Source of the DNA: Patescibacteria group bacterium
GTDB lineage: Bacteria > Patescibacteriota > Minisyncoccia > Portnoybacterales > UBA2143
DNA length: 32,036 nucleotides
Assembly (NCBI GenBank): GCA_018820085.1
Contig: JAHJOV010000020.1
Span: forward strand, 1-32,036
Direction: 5' to 3'
The notes beneath the pieces were generated by a model. The model did no database searches and was not told the origin of the DNA. It saw nothing but the letters and a program-made list of their open reading frames with translations. Positions 15,604 to 23,508 of this stretch are shown one piece after another. The position numbers were made by a program, and so were the translations under genes. How positions within the stretch are numbered: position 1 is the stretch's first letter; each line of letters starts with the position of its first letter.

Positions 15604-17355
15604 ATGAGGTGGCAAATTAAAACAAAAGCGCCCCGCGCTTTTTTTAAACAATTTCCTGAGCTTTCTCCTTTAGTCGCTCAATTAATTTACAATCGTGGCT
15701 TAAAAACTCAAAAACAAGTTGATGAGTTTTTTAATCCTGATTATCAAGAAGACATTCATGATCCTTTTTTACTCAAGGATATGAGTAAAGCAGTTAAGAG
15801 AATTAATAGAGCCATTAAAAAGAAGGAAAAGATAACTATTTATGGTGATTTTGATACTGATGGAATTTGTTCTAGCGCTATTGTCTATTTAACTCTTAAA
15901 GAATTGGGAGTTAAAAACCTTAATGTCTATATCCCAGATCGGGCTAAAGAAAATCATGGTTTGAATGAAAAATCAGTTAAGAACATAGCTAAAAAGGGAG
16001 CTCATCTAATTATTGTTGTTGATTGCGCCAGTACTGACCTAGAAGAAGCTGATTTAGTTAAGTCTTTAGGAATGGATTTAATCATTACCGATCATCATAC
16101 GCTAGGCAAAAAAATCCCACAAACAATTGCTTTTGTTAATTTTCAGCAAAAAGGGGATAAATATCCTTTTAAGGAATTGTCAGGAGCTGGCGTAGCTTAC
16201 AAATTAGTTTGCGCTCTTTTATCGGTTCAGGAAAAGAGAATAGAGCATTCTTTTAAGAAGTGGCTTTTAGATTTAGTTGCTATTGCTACCGTGGTTGATA
16301 TGATGCCCATTGTTGGCGAGAATAGAACTTTAGTGAAATATGGACTAGGAGTCTTGGCTCAAACTCGATGGATCGGTTTGCAAGAGTTAATGAAAATAGC
16401 TAAAATTAATCCGGAAATTGAGCAAGATTCAATTAATGGAGAGGCTCCCTTAACTAATCTAAATACTAATACGCTGGGTTTTGTTATTGGGCCTAGATTG
16501 AATGCGGCTAGTCGGATAGATCATGCTAATAATGCATTTAATCTTTTAGTTGAAGAGGATAGAGAAAAAACTAAAGATTTAGCTTTTCAAATTGAAGAAA
16601 AAAATAAGAAGAGGCAGAATTTAACCAGTAAGATTTTTAAAGAAGCAGAGATTCTTATTAATCAAAAAAAGATTGATAGTTTGATTTTTGAGGGAAGCAT
16701 TGATTGGCCGACGGGATTAGTCGGTTTGATTGCTAGTAAGCTTAAGGAAAAATATGGCAAGCCAGCAATTATTTATTGGGATGGTGGCGATACAATTCAC
16801 GCTTCATGTCGAGCTCCTAAACAAATTGATTTAGTTGGAATATTGAATAAATGTTCAAAGTATTTTATCGAATATGGTGGCCGAAGATGCACTGGCGGTT
16901 TTAGGGCTAAAAAAGAAAATCTTGGTGTAATTAGCAAGATATTACATAGGGAATTTGATCAAGGAATGAAAAACTTAGACCTGACACCGGTTTTGGATAT
17001 TGATCAGGAATTGAATCTTAATGATGTTAGTTTTCAAAGCTATGACGAGATAAGAAAATTTGAACCTTTTGGTAGAGGTAATTCCGCGCCCAGATTTTTA
17101 GCTAAAAAATTAGAAATTTGTGAATTAAGAAGTGTAGGTAATGGGAATAAACATTTAAAAATGGAATTAATAATGTTTGACAAACATGGAGAAAAAATTA
17201 AAAAGTTTAATACTATTGCTTTTGGTTTAGGGGATAAAGAGCCAATTCTTAAAAAAGGTCAGTTAATTAATATTGTTTTTGAAATGATTGTTAATCAATG
17301 GAATGGTCATCGGGGATTAGAAATGAAAATAATCGATTTAAAATTATGCGAATAA
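15604..17355 (+). CDS. recJ: Single-stranded-DNA-specific exonuclease RecJ
   Basis: DHH-superfamily 5'-3' exonuclease for recombination and mismatch or base excision repair. Metal-binding motifs: IYGDFDTDGICSSAI (Asp82, 84, 86), IIVVDCAST (Asp140) and ITDHHTLG (Asp163-His-His). SGAGVAYKL and GFVIGPRLNAASRID follow, typical of RecJ. The DHHA1 part has SCRAPKQIDL and the glycine-rich GGRRCTGGFR. An OB-like C-terminal domain follows DINQELNL-like wording around residue 460. Length of 583 is normal. A TATAAT at 15583-15588 precedes the start by 15 bases. The 3' end overlaps rnhA by 10 bases. Confidence 0.95.
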   Translation: MRWQIKTKAPRAFFKQFPELSPLVAQLIYNRGLKTQKQVDEFFNPDYQEDIHDPFLLKDMSKAVKRINRAIKKKEKITIYGDFDTDGICSSAIVYLTLKELGVKNLNVYIPDRAKENHGLNEKSVKNIAKKGAHLIIVVDCASTDLEEADLVKSLGMDLIITDHHTLGKKIPQTIAFVNFQQKGDKYPFKELSGAGVAYKLVCALLSVQEKRIEHSFKKWLLDLVAIATVVDMMPIVGENRTLVKYGLGVLAQTRWIGLQELMKIAKINPEIEQDSINGEAPLTNLNTNTLGFVIGPRLNAASRIDHANNAFNLLVEEDREKTKDLAFQIEEKNKKRQNLTSKIFKEAEILINQKKIDSLIFEGSIDWPTGLVGLIASKLKEKYGKPAIIYWDGGDTIHASCRAPKQIDLVGILNKCSKYFIEYGGRRCTGGFRAKKENLGVISKILHREFDQGMKNLDLTPVLDIDQELNLNDVSFQSYDEIRKFEPFGRGNSAPRFLAKKLEICELRSVGNGNKHLKMELIMFDKHGEKIKKFNTIAFGLGDKEPILKKGQLINIVFEMIVNQWNGHRGLEMKIIDLKLCE

Positions 17356-17780
17356 TTATTCAAACAGATGGGGGATCTCGGGGTAATCCTGGGCCATCAG
17401 CCATTGGAGTTGTTATTTTCCAAGAAGGACAGATTCTCAAGAAATATGGGGAATCAATTGGTCAAACAACTAATAATCAAGCTGAATATGAGGCAGTTAT
17501 TTTTGCTTTGAAAAAAGCAAAACTTCTTTTTGGTAAGAAAAAAGCTAAGGAAATGGAAATAGAATTTAGAGTTGACAGTGAATTACTTGTCAAACAAATG
17601 AATCATCAATACAAGATTAAAGAAAAAGATTTACAGCTTTTGTTTATCAAAATCTGGAATTTAATTTTAGATTTTAAGAGTGTTAACTTTAAACATGTTC
17701 GGAGAGAAGAAAATAAAGAAGCTGATGAAATGGTTAATCAGACTCTAGATAATCAAGATAGAGAGCAATCACTTTTATAA
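17346..17780 (+). CDS. rnhA: Ribonuclease H (RNase HI family)
   Basis: Cleaves RNA in RNA-DNA hybrids. The protein starts with the first strand IIIQTDGGSRGNPGP (Asp8) and continues with TNNQAEYEAVIFALKKA (Glu47), FRVDSELLVKQMN (Asp77) and VRREENKEADEMVNQ (Asp127). The four catalytic acids are therefore present. The 144 residues match the compact RNase HI form used by many CPR and archaea. The ATG at 17346 lies inside the recJ 3' end. An in-frame ATG at 17298 would add 16 unrelated residues. Its pairing with recJ suggests co-transcribed nucleic acid repair functions. Confidence 0.93.
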   Translation: MRIIIQTDGGSRGNPGPSAIGVVIFQEGQILKKYGESIGQTTNNQAEYEAVIFALKKAKLLFGKKKAKEMEIEFRVDSELLVKQMNHQYKIKEKDLQLLFIKIWNLILDFKSVNFKHVRREENKEADEMVNQTLDNQDREQSLL

Positions 17781-17809
17781 TTGACAAGGTCGTTTATTTG
17801 TAATAGTAT
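17781..17809 (+). promoter_or_regulatory. Promoter of RNase P RNA
   Basis: TTGACA (17781-17786), a 17-base spacer, TAGTAT (17804-17809). Initiation 6 bases downstream would place the transcript start at about 17815, directly before the P1 helix. Confidence 0.75.
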
Positions 17810-17814
17810 ATAAA

Positions 17815-18202
17815 TAACCTAAGTAAGTTAGATAGTCGCCCCGCAGTACTGCGGGGAGGAAAGTCCGGGCATCATAAACCTGCCGTCGCGCTTCGCGCTA
17901 TGGCAAGGCAAGAAAGGTGGTGGATAATGTCCACCGTTCGTAAGAATAGGGAAAGTGCCACAGAGACTATGTTTCTCCATTTTAGGGGTAATCTCCTAAA
18001 AAGGGGTAAAAGTGAAAAGTAGAGGAGTAAGACCCTCTTTCCCACAGGGAGACCTGTCGGGATGGTAAACCCCACCTGATGCAAGAGCAAATCTCGACTT
18101 TTTATGTTGAGACAAAAGTAGCTCGCTTGAGGCTAATGGTAACATTAGTCCTAGATAAATGACTATCCAAGACAGAACCCGGCTTATTGCTTACTTGGGT
18201 TG
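17815..18202 (+). ncRNA. rnpB: RNase P RNA (bacterial type A)
   Basis: Catalytic RNA that trims tRNA 5' leaders. P1 is visible as a 12-base pairing of AACCTAAGTAAG (17816-17827) with CTTACTTGGGTT (18190-18201). The conserved core elements are GAGGAAAGTCCGGGC (17856-17870), GGGAAAGTGCCACAGAGAC near 17950, and the 3' universal region with ATAAATGACTATCC followed by GACAGAACCCGGCTTA. The length of about 388 nt is typical. Boundaries come from P1 and the promoter. Open frames across this stretch are incidental. Confidence 0.96.
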
Positions 18203-18210
18203 TATAAAAG

Positions 18211-18232
18211 TCCCGCCTCGCGGGATTTTTTT
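18211..18232 (+). terminator. Rho-independent terminator of RNase P RNA
   Basis: TCCCGC (18211-18216), loop CTC, GCGGGA (18220-18225), then seven T. Confidence 0.93.
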
Positions 18233-18241
18233 ATGTGCATG

Positions 18242-18417
18242 ATAAGGTCCCATTCTGGTAAGGTCGGACATTGTTTTGCGTGACAAGGTCCGACCTCATT
18301 TTGTCTGAACCTTCAGTAAAGGTTCAGCAAAATGAGGTCTGACCTTCAAGATATCTGATTACTACATTCCGCAGAGGTCAGACCTTTACTGAAGGTCTGA
18401 CCTCATATCAGACCTCC
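18242..18417. repeat. Composite palindromic repeat cluster before the sugar transferase
   Basis: Contains ATAAGGTC starts, a family A-like unit interrupted by an inner variant hairpin (CTGAACCTT-CAGT-AAAGGTTCAG, about 18304-18327), and the linker with ACATTCCGC. A B hairpin follows (AGAGGTCAGACCTT with GAAGGTCTGACCTC, about 18373-18404). The inner variant is shared with 29640-29662. Together with the RNase P terminator it fills the gap up to 18432, and nothing else is seen there. Confidence 0.85.
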
Positions 18418-18432
18418 TCAATTCTTTTCCGG

Positions 18433-18461
18433 TTGCGTTTTTGGGAATAATTCATTAGGAT
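18433..18461 (+). promoter_or_regulatory. Promoter of the envelope polysaccharide cluster, leaderless
   Basis: TTGCGT (18433-18438), a 17-base spacer, TAGGAT (18456-18461). The ATG at 18468 is 6 bases after the -10, so the mRNA would start at or next to its start codon. Confidence 0.55.
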
Positions 18462-18467
18462 TAGAGT

Positions 18468-19898
18468 ATGAAGAAGTCAGAGCTTATATTCACAGCTATT
18501 TTAGTTCCCTTGGATTTTTTGATGTTAGTCGGATCTGGTTTAGCTGCTTATTTTTTAAGAACTAATACTTGGATAACTCAATATCGTCCAGTTTATTTTG
18601 AGTTAAGCTTGCCTTTCAGAGAATATTTGTCATTGGTTATTGGTGTGACTATTTTTCTTTTAGTTGTTTTTGCTCTAATTGGTCTTTATAAGATTAAAGC
18701 TCATCGAGTTTTATTAGATGATTTTTTGAAAATATTAGTCGGTATTTCGGCTGGTATTTTTGTTTTGGTTTTCTATATCTTTCTTCGTCAGGAATTATTT
18801 AATTCTCGTTTCCTAATTTTAGTTGGCTGGTTCTTAGCTATTATTTTTGTTGCTTTTGGTCGTCTTTTAATTGGTTATTGGCAGAGATATTTAATGAAAA
18901 AATATCATTTAGGAGTCCATCGAGTTTTAATTATTGGTAAGGATAAAGTTACTCAGAAAGTTATTAAGAATATTAATCAGGATGCTCGTTTAGGATATCT
19001 TTTAGTTGGTAATTTTTCTGAACCTAATTTGAATAAGATAGAACAAAAGTTTAAGGACTCATGTTTTGATGAGATTATCTTAGCTGATCCTAATTGGCCT
19101 AAGAAAGATATTTTAGAATTAGTTAATTTTTGTGAGAATAATCATTTGGTTTTTAAGTTTGTCCCTAATCTTTTCCAGACTTTAACTGTTAATAGCGTTA
19201 GCAGTACTTTAGGAACAGTTCTTTTAATTGAAATTAAGAGAACTGCTTTAGATGGTTGGGGCAGGATAATTAAAAGAACTTTTGATATTATTTTTTCTCT
19301 TTTATTTATTATTGTTTTTTCGCCAGTTTATCTAATAATAGCTTTGGTTATTAAATTGAGTTCACCTGGGCCAGTTATTTACAAAGATTATCGTTATGGT
19401 TATAGAAGAAAGAAGTTTGTTTTCTACAAATTTCGTTCTATGAGAAGTGATCTTTGTGATGGCGAATTTGGTACCAAAGAAGGCCGAGATATACTTAAAG
19501 AATTAGAAAAAGATCAGGATAGAAATATAAGAGGTGGAAGTCCGATTCATAAGATTAGGAATGATCCTAGAATTACTAAAATAGGTAGTTTTTTGCGTAA
19601 ATCTTCATTTGATGAATTACCTCAGTTTTTTAATGTTTTAAAAGGAGATATGAGTTTAGTCGGTTATCGGCCTCATATGTCTTATGAAGTTGAGAAATAT
19701 AATTTAGAACAGCAGAAAATGTTTTGTGCTAAACCAGGTATTACTGGCTTAGCTCAGATTTCTGGACGAAGTGATCTAGATTTTGATGAAGAAGTAAAAT
19801 TAGATCTTTTCTATATTGAAAATTGGTCTCTAATTTTAGATTTGGTTATTTTATTAAAGACTCCGTTTATTGTTCTCTTGAAAAAATATCAAACATAA
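18468..19898 (+). CDS. Polyprenyl-phosphate sugar-1-phosphate transferase (WbaP/exopolysaccharide type)
   Basis: Initiates envelope glycan synthesis by placing a sugar-1-phosphate on undecaprenyl phosphate at the inner membrane. The N-terminal half has about four transmembrane helices (residues 10-140) and a Rossmann-like segment (VLIIGKDKVTQKVIKNI). The C-terminal bacterial sugar transferase domain starts IIKRTFDIIFSLLFIIVFSP. It contains the SSPGPVIYKDYRYG motif, YKFRSMR, LRKSSFDELPQFFNVLKGDM, SLVGYRPH and KPGITGLAQISGRS. These are the standard catalytic and reentrant-helix features. Length is 476 residues. Its TAA overlaps the next start by one base. Confidence 0.93.
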   Translation: MKKSELIFTAILVPLDFLMLVGSGLAAYFLRTNTWITQYRPVYFELSLPFREYLSLVIGVTIFLLVVFALIGLYKIKAHRVLLDDFLKILVGISAGIFVLVFYIFLRQELFNSRFLILVGWFLAIIFVAFGRLLIGYWQRYLMKKYHLGVHRVLIIGKDKVTQKVIKNINQDARLGYLLVGNFSEPNLNKIEQKFKDSCFDEIILADPNWPKKDILELVNFCENNHLVFKFVPNLFQTLTVNSVSSTLGTVLLIEIKRTALDGWGRIIKRTFDIIFSLLFIIVFSPVYLIIALVIKLSSPGPVIYKDYRYGYRRKKFVFYKFRSMRSDLCDGEFGTKEGRDILKELEKDQDRNIRGGSPIHKIRNDPRITKIGSFLRKSSFDELPQFFNVLKGDMSLVGYRPHMSYEVEKYNLEQQKMFCAKPGITGLAQISGRSDLDFDEEVKLDLFYIENWSLILDLVILLKTPFIVLLKKYQT

Positions 19899-20983
19899 TG
19901 CGTGTTGCTTTAGTTCATGATTATCTTAATCAGTATGGAGGGGCCGAAAGGGTTTTAGAAGCTTTTGGACAGATTTTTCCTAAAGCTCCAATTTACACCC
20001 TGCTTTATGATAAAAAAAGAACTGGTTATGCTTTTGAAGGACGAGAGATTCATACTTCTTTTATGCAAAAAGTTCCTTTTGTTAAATCTCATCATCGTCC
20101 TTTTTTAATGTTAATGCCTTTGGCTATTGAACAATTTGATTTGTCTGATTATGATTTGATTCTTTCTGATTCAGCTAGTTATGCCAAAGGGGTAATTACT
20201 TCCCCTCAAACATTACATATTTGTTATTGTCATACACCAATTCGTTATGCTTGGGATGATTCTCATAAATACATTGAAGAATTTGGTTATTCTAGTTTAA
20301 TTAAAAAGGTAATTCCTTTTTTTATGAACTATATCCGGGTTTGGGATGAACAAGCTGCTCAGAGAGTTGATAAATTTATTGCTAATTCTCGATTTGTCTC
20401 TCAGCGAATTAGGAAATATTACAAGCGGGAATCAAAAGTAATTCATCCACCGGTTAAAACAGATCTTTTTTATGTCGCTCCTAAACCAGAAGAATATTTT
20501 TTAATGGTTGGTCGCTTTTTGCCATATAAGAGATTTAATTTAGCTATTGAAGCCTTTAATCAACTTGGTTGGTCATTAAAGATCATTGGCGATGGACCAG
20601 AAAGAAAAAAGCTTGAGGCCTTGGCTAATGATAATATTGAATTTTTGGGTTTAGTTTCTGATCAAAAATTAAGAGATTTTTATGCTCATTGTCAGGCTTT
20701 TATTTTCCCTCAAGAAGAGGATTTTGGTATCACTGCTGTTGAAGCAATGGCTTCAGGTCGGCCTGTTATTGCTTATCAGGGTGGTGGCATTTTAGAGATT
20801 ATTCAATCAGAAATAACAGGACTTTTTTTCAAAGAACAAACCACAGATTGTTTGATTGAGGTACTTAAAAAGTTTAATCCTGATAATTTTAACTCTCAAG
20901 TTATTAGGGAAAGAGCTTTAGAATTTGATCAGGAAAGATTTAAAGAGAAAATTATTAAATTTATCAATGAATATAGGAATTGA
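19898..20983 (+). CDS. GT-B glycosyltransferase, family 4-like
   Basis: Cytoplasmic sugar transferase, probably mannosyl- or similar, extending the lipid-linked glycan begun by the preceding enzyme. The N-terminal domain begins RVALVHDYLNQYGGAERVLEAF. The C-terminal nucleotide-sugar domain has YFLMVGRFLPYKRFNLAIEAF, IIGDGPERKKLEAL, and the EX7E region EDFGITAVEAMASGRPVIAY. The start ATG at 19898 shares one base with the preceding stop (TAATG), favouring translational coupling. An upstream ATG at 19823 lies inside the previous gene. The 361 residues show no palindromic insert, unlike the next two glycosyltransferases. Confidence 0.92.
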   Translation: MRVALVHDYLNQYGGAERVLEAFGQIFPKAPIYTLLYDKKRTGYAFEGREIHTSFMQKVPFVKSHHRPFLMLMPLAIEQFDLSDYDLILSDSASYAKGVITSPQTLHICYCHTPIRYAWDDSHKYIEEFGYSSLIKKVIPFFMNYIRVWDEQAAQRVDKFIANSRFVSQRIRKYYKRESKVIHPPVKTDLFYVAPKPEEYFLMVGRFLPYKRFNLAIEAFNQLGWSLKIIGDGPERKKLEALANDNIEFLGLVSDQKLRDFYAHCQAFIFPQEEDFGITAVEAMASGRPVIAYQGGGILEIIQSEITGLFFKEQTTDCLIEVLKKFNPDNFNSQVIRERALEFDQERFKEKIIKFINEYRN

Positions 20984-22130
20984 TATTAGAGTTTTAGCTC
21001 GAGGAGCCAGGACTGGAGTAGAGGAGTATACAATCAATCTTCTGTCTTGTCTTCTAACTCTTGAGCCCAAGATTAATTTTCATCTTTTCTATAATGCCTA
21101 TCGAAAAGTTGATTTAGATTATAATTGGCTTAATTTGAATAATGTTAAATTAAAAGATTTTAGAATTCCTAATCGTTTCTTTTTTACTACAGCCCGTTAT
21201 TTTGAATGGCCGAAAATAGATAAATTACTTGGGGATCGAGGGAAATTAGACATATATTTTAATCCTCATTTTTTTGTCGCTCCTTTGACAGATGGATGTA
21301 AAAAAGTAATTACTTTTCATGATCTATCTTTTGAACATCATCCAGAGTTTTTTTCTTGGCGGAAAAGAGTTTGGCAGAAGTTTTTAATGAATACTAAAAA
21401 GGAAGCCCAGAAAGCGGATAAGATTATTGCTGTTTCAGAATCAACCAAAAGTGATTTAATTAATCTTTATAGGATTGATTCAGAAAAGATAAAAGTAATT
21501 TATTCAGGAGTGGGGAAACAATTCAAGCCTATGAAGCTAGAGGTCGGACCTCGTTTTGTCCGTACCTCAGCAGAGGTCCGGCAAAACAAGGTCCGACCTC
21601 TGATTCCCGAAAAGTTTATTTTGTATTTCGGCACTATTGAACCACGTAAAAACTTAATCGGTCTTATTAAAGCATTCGAATTATTAAAGGATAAGAGTAT
21701 TAAGTTAGTTATTGCTGGAACCAAGGGTTGGCTTTATCAAGATATTTTTAAAATAGCTAGTCAGTCAAAAAGAAAAAAAGATATTATCTTTACCGGTTTC
21801 GTTAAAGAAGAGGATAAGCCATATTTATATAATTTAGCTCAGTCTTTTGTCTATCCTAGTTTTTTTGAAGGTTTTGGCTTTCCTCCTTTAGAAGCAATGG
21901 CTTGTGGAATTCCAACAATTGTTTCAGCTAATTCTTCACTTCCAGAAGTGGTTGGTGATGCTGCTTTAATGGTTAATCCAAAGAACATTGATGAATTAGC
22001 TTGGGCTATGGAAGAATCTTTAGTTAATAATCAACTAAGAGAACGATTGATTAAAAAAGGATTAACACAGGCTCAAAAGTTTTCTTGGCAAAGATGTGCT
22101 CAACAAACATTAAAAGTTTTAACAGAATGA
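20967..22130 (+). CDS. GT-B glycosyltransferase with in-frame family A repeat
   Basis: Family 4-type glycosyltransferase of the same envelope cluster, beginning [20 protein letters not shown]. The linker between the two Rossmann domains normally runs from VIYSGV to [17 protein letters not shown]. Here it is extended by residues about 191-211 ([21 protein letters not shown]), encoded by a 63-nt family A palindrome. After it, [25 protein letters not shown] and the EX7E motif [20 protein letters not shown] are intact, so the enzyme is probably active. Length is 387 residues. The start overlaps the preceding gene by 17 bases. The end forms ATGA with the next gene. Confidence 0.92.
   Translation: MNIGIDIRVLARGARTGVEEYTINLLSCLLTLEPKINFHLFYNAYRKVDLDYNWLNLNNVKLKDFRIPNRFFFTTARYFEWPKIDKLLGDRGKLDIYFNPHFFVAPLTDGCKKVITFHDLSFEHHPEFFSWRKRVWQKFLMNTKKEAQKADKIIAVSESTKSDLINLYRIDSEKIKVIYSGVGKQFKPMKLEVGPRFVRTSAEVRQNKVRPLIPEKFILYFGTIEPRKNLIGLIKAFELLKDKSIKLVIAGTKGWLYQDIFKIASQSKRKKDIIFTGFVKEEDKPYLYNLAQSFVYPSFFEGFGFPPLEAMACGIPTIVSANSSLPEVVGDAALMVNPKNIDELAWAMEESLVNNQLRERLIKKGLTQAQKFSWQRCAQQTLKVLTE
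21539..21601 (+). repeat. Family A palindrome inserted in frame in a glycosyltransferase
   Basis: A 63-nt copy with arms AGAGGTCGGACCT (21539-21551) and AGGTCCGACCTCT (21589-21601) plus an inner CCGTACCTC/AGAGGTCCGG pairing. Its length is a multiple of three and it adds 21 codons to the interdomain linker. Other family A copies in the window are intergenic. Confidence 0.93.
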
Positions 22131-23296
22131 TTAAGAGAAAACAAATCAGAATAGGGATTGATGCGCGATTTTATGGACCAAAACAAAAAGGCCTAGGGCG
22201 CTATGTTCAAAAATTAGTTGAGAATTTAGAGAAGGTAGATATTCGGGCTATCCGATGGCCAAATGCATTCGGCCATCGGATAGCCGAATACAGATTTATA
22301 ATCTTCCTCCGCCGAGAGAATTGGAATGAATATCAACCAAGTAATTCTAATTTTAAAAAGGTTTTAGCTGATTATCCTTGGTATAGTTTGCAAGAACAAT
22401 TTTTTATGCCTTTTAAGATTAGGCAACAAAAAGTTGATTTAATGCATTTTCCTCATTTTAATGTACCTATTTTTTATAATCAACCATTTGTTATAACTAT
22501 TCATGATTTAATTCTTAAAAAATTTCCTACTCGTCGAGCTTCTACTTTAGGCCCTATTAGATATTGGCTTAAAAATTTAGCTTACGATTCAGTTATTAAG
22601 TCAGCTATTAAAAGAGCTAAAAAAATTATTGCTGTTTCTAAATACACTAAAGAAGATATATTAAAATACTTTGATGTTGAGTCGGATAAAATTAAAGTTA
22701 TTTATGAAGGTTCGCCGAAGCCAAATATTCGGGCCATCCGACGGCTAAATGTATTCGGCCATCGGATGGCCGAATATTCTCCATATCTCCTCTACGTCGG
22801 CAATGCTTATCCTCATAAGAATCTGGAACGGTTAATTTCTACTTTTAAAGGATTAGTTAAAGAGAAGAAGAATTTAAAATTAGTTTTAGTTGGAGAATTA
22901 GACTATTTTTATCAACGACTTCAAAAGATTAGTCCAGCTCAGGTTGTTTTTACTGATTTTGTTTCTGATCAAGAATTAGTCAAGCTTTATCAAAATGCTT
23001 CTCTTTATGTCTTTCCTTCATTGTGTGAGGGATTTGGTTTGCCACCTTTGGAAGCTATGACTTACAATTTGCCAGTGGTTTGTTCTAAAAATAGTTGTTT
23101 ACCTGAAATTTTAGGTCAAGCAGCTATATATTTTGATCCAGAAAATACGGATGATATGGTTGATAAAATCAAGAAAGTTTTAGATAATAAGAAACTACAA
23201 AAGAAATTGATTTTTCAGGGCAAAGAAACCATTAAAAAGTATAGTTGGCATAAGATGGCTAAAGAAACATTGGAGGTTTATAAGAGCAACTTATAG
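22127..23296 (+). CDS. GT-B glycosyltransferase with two in-frame family 2 repeats
   Basis: Third GT-B enzyme of the cluster, starting [20 protein letters not shown]. The start at 22127 overlaps the previous stop as ATGA. Two 51-nt palindromes add residues 39-55 (IRAIRWPNAFGHRIAEY) in the N-terminal domain and residues 201-217 (IRAIRRLNVFGHRMAEY) in the interdomain linker, just before SPYLLYVGNAYPHKNLERLI. Donor-site features follow normally: LVLVGELDYFYQRL, VFTDFVSDQELVKLYQNA and the EX7E motif CEGFGLPPLEAMTYNLPVVC. Length is 389 residues. Without the inserts it would be about 355, near the family size, and the intact motifs suggest it is still functional. Confidence 0.92.
   Translation: MIKRKQIRIGIDARFYGPKQKGLGRYVQKLVENLEKVDIRAIRWPNAFGHRIAEYRFIIFLRRENWNEYQPSNSNFKKVLADYPWYSLQEQFFMPFKIRQQKVDLMHFPHFNVPIFYNQPFVITIHDLILKKFPTRRASTLGPIRYWLKNLAYDSVIKSAIKRAKKIIAVSKYTKEDILKYFDVESDKIKVIYEGSPKPNIRAIRRLNVFGHRMAEYSPYLLYVGNAYPHKNLERLISTFKGLVKEKKNLKLVLVGELDYFYQRLQKISPAQVVFTDFVSDQELVKLYQNASLYVFPSLCEGFGLPPLEAMTYNLPVVCSKNSCLPEILGQAAIYFDPENTDDMVDKIKKVLDNKKLQKKLIFQGKETIKKYSWHKMAKETLEVYKSNL
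22241..22291 (+). repeat. Family 2 in-frame palindromic element, copy 2
   Basis: Arms ATTCGGGCTATCCGATGGCC and GGCCATCGGATAGCCGAAT flank AAATGCATTC. Compared with the other copies, a C-G pair is replaced by T-A on both arms, a compensatory change. It is read as IRAIRWPNAFGHRIAEY. Confidence 0.92.
22727..22777 (+). repeat. Family 2 in-frame palindromic element, copy 3
   Basis: Arms ATTCGGGCCATCCGACGGC and the complementary TCGGATGGCCGAAT around AAATGTATTC. It is read as IRAIRRLNVFGHRMAEY in the same element frame as the other copies. Confidence 0.92.
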
Positions 23297-23311
23297 AGCT
23301 GTTCTTTTAAA

Positions 23312-23472
23312 TTGTCCACAGGTGGTTTTGTCAGGGAAGTGTGGCATATAAATATGAGGTCAGACCTTCAGTAAAGGTCTGACCTTATCAATGCGGACCT
23401 TATCAATGCGGACCTTATCAATGCGGACCTATCTTGTCCACAGGTGGTTCAGTTAGGGAAATATGGTATAAT
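23312..23472 (+). promoter_or_regulatory. Duplicated promoter-like region upstream of the DUF4012 gene, with repeat between
   Basis: Two similar stretches each start TTGTCCACAGGTGGTT (23312 and 23434), continue with an AGGGAA-containing segment and end in a -10-like box (TATAAA at 23347-23352, TATAAT at 23467-23472). Between them lie a B-type hairpin (23356-23386) and about 3.3 copies of the 15-mer GACCTTATCAATGCG (23381-23430). TTGTCCACA differs from the DnaA box TTATCCACA by one base. The TATAAT nearer the gene is the likelier promoter. The whole gap between 23297 and 23508 is covered by this. Confidence 0.6.
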
Positions 23473-23508
23473 TAAAACATCTGATTAGAGGTCGGAGTTT
23501 TTTGGCAT

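Noticed and set aside
17872-18090. Minus-strand open frame across RNase P RNA
   Set aside because: It lies entirely inside the structured rnpB gene and the protein has no recognisable family.
20967-22130. Recoding of UGA as glycine (Gracilibacteria-type code)
   Set aside because: TGA terminates this gene, the preceding glycosyltransferase and miaB at positions that fit protein family ends or gene overlaps.
23381-23430. Tandem 15-mers as a CRISPR array
   Set aside because: Units are contiguous without unique spacers and no cas genes are present; they are part of the family A repeat ends.
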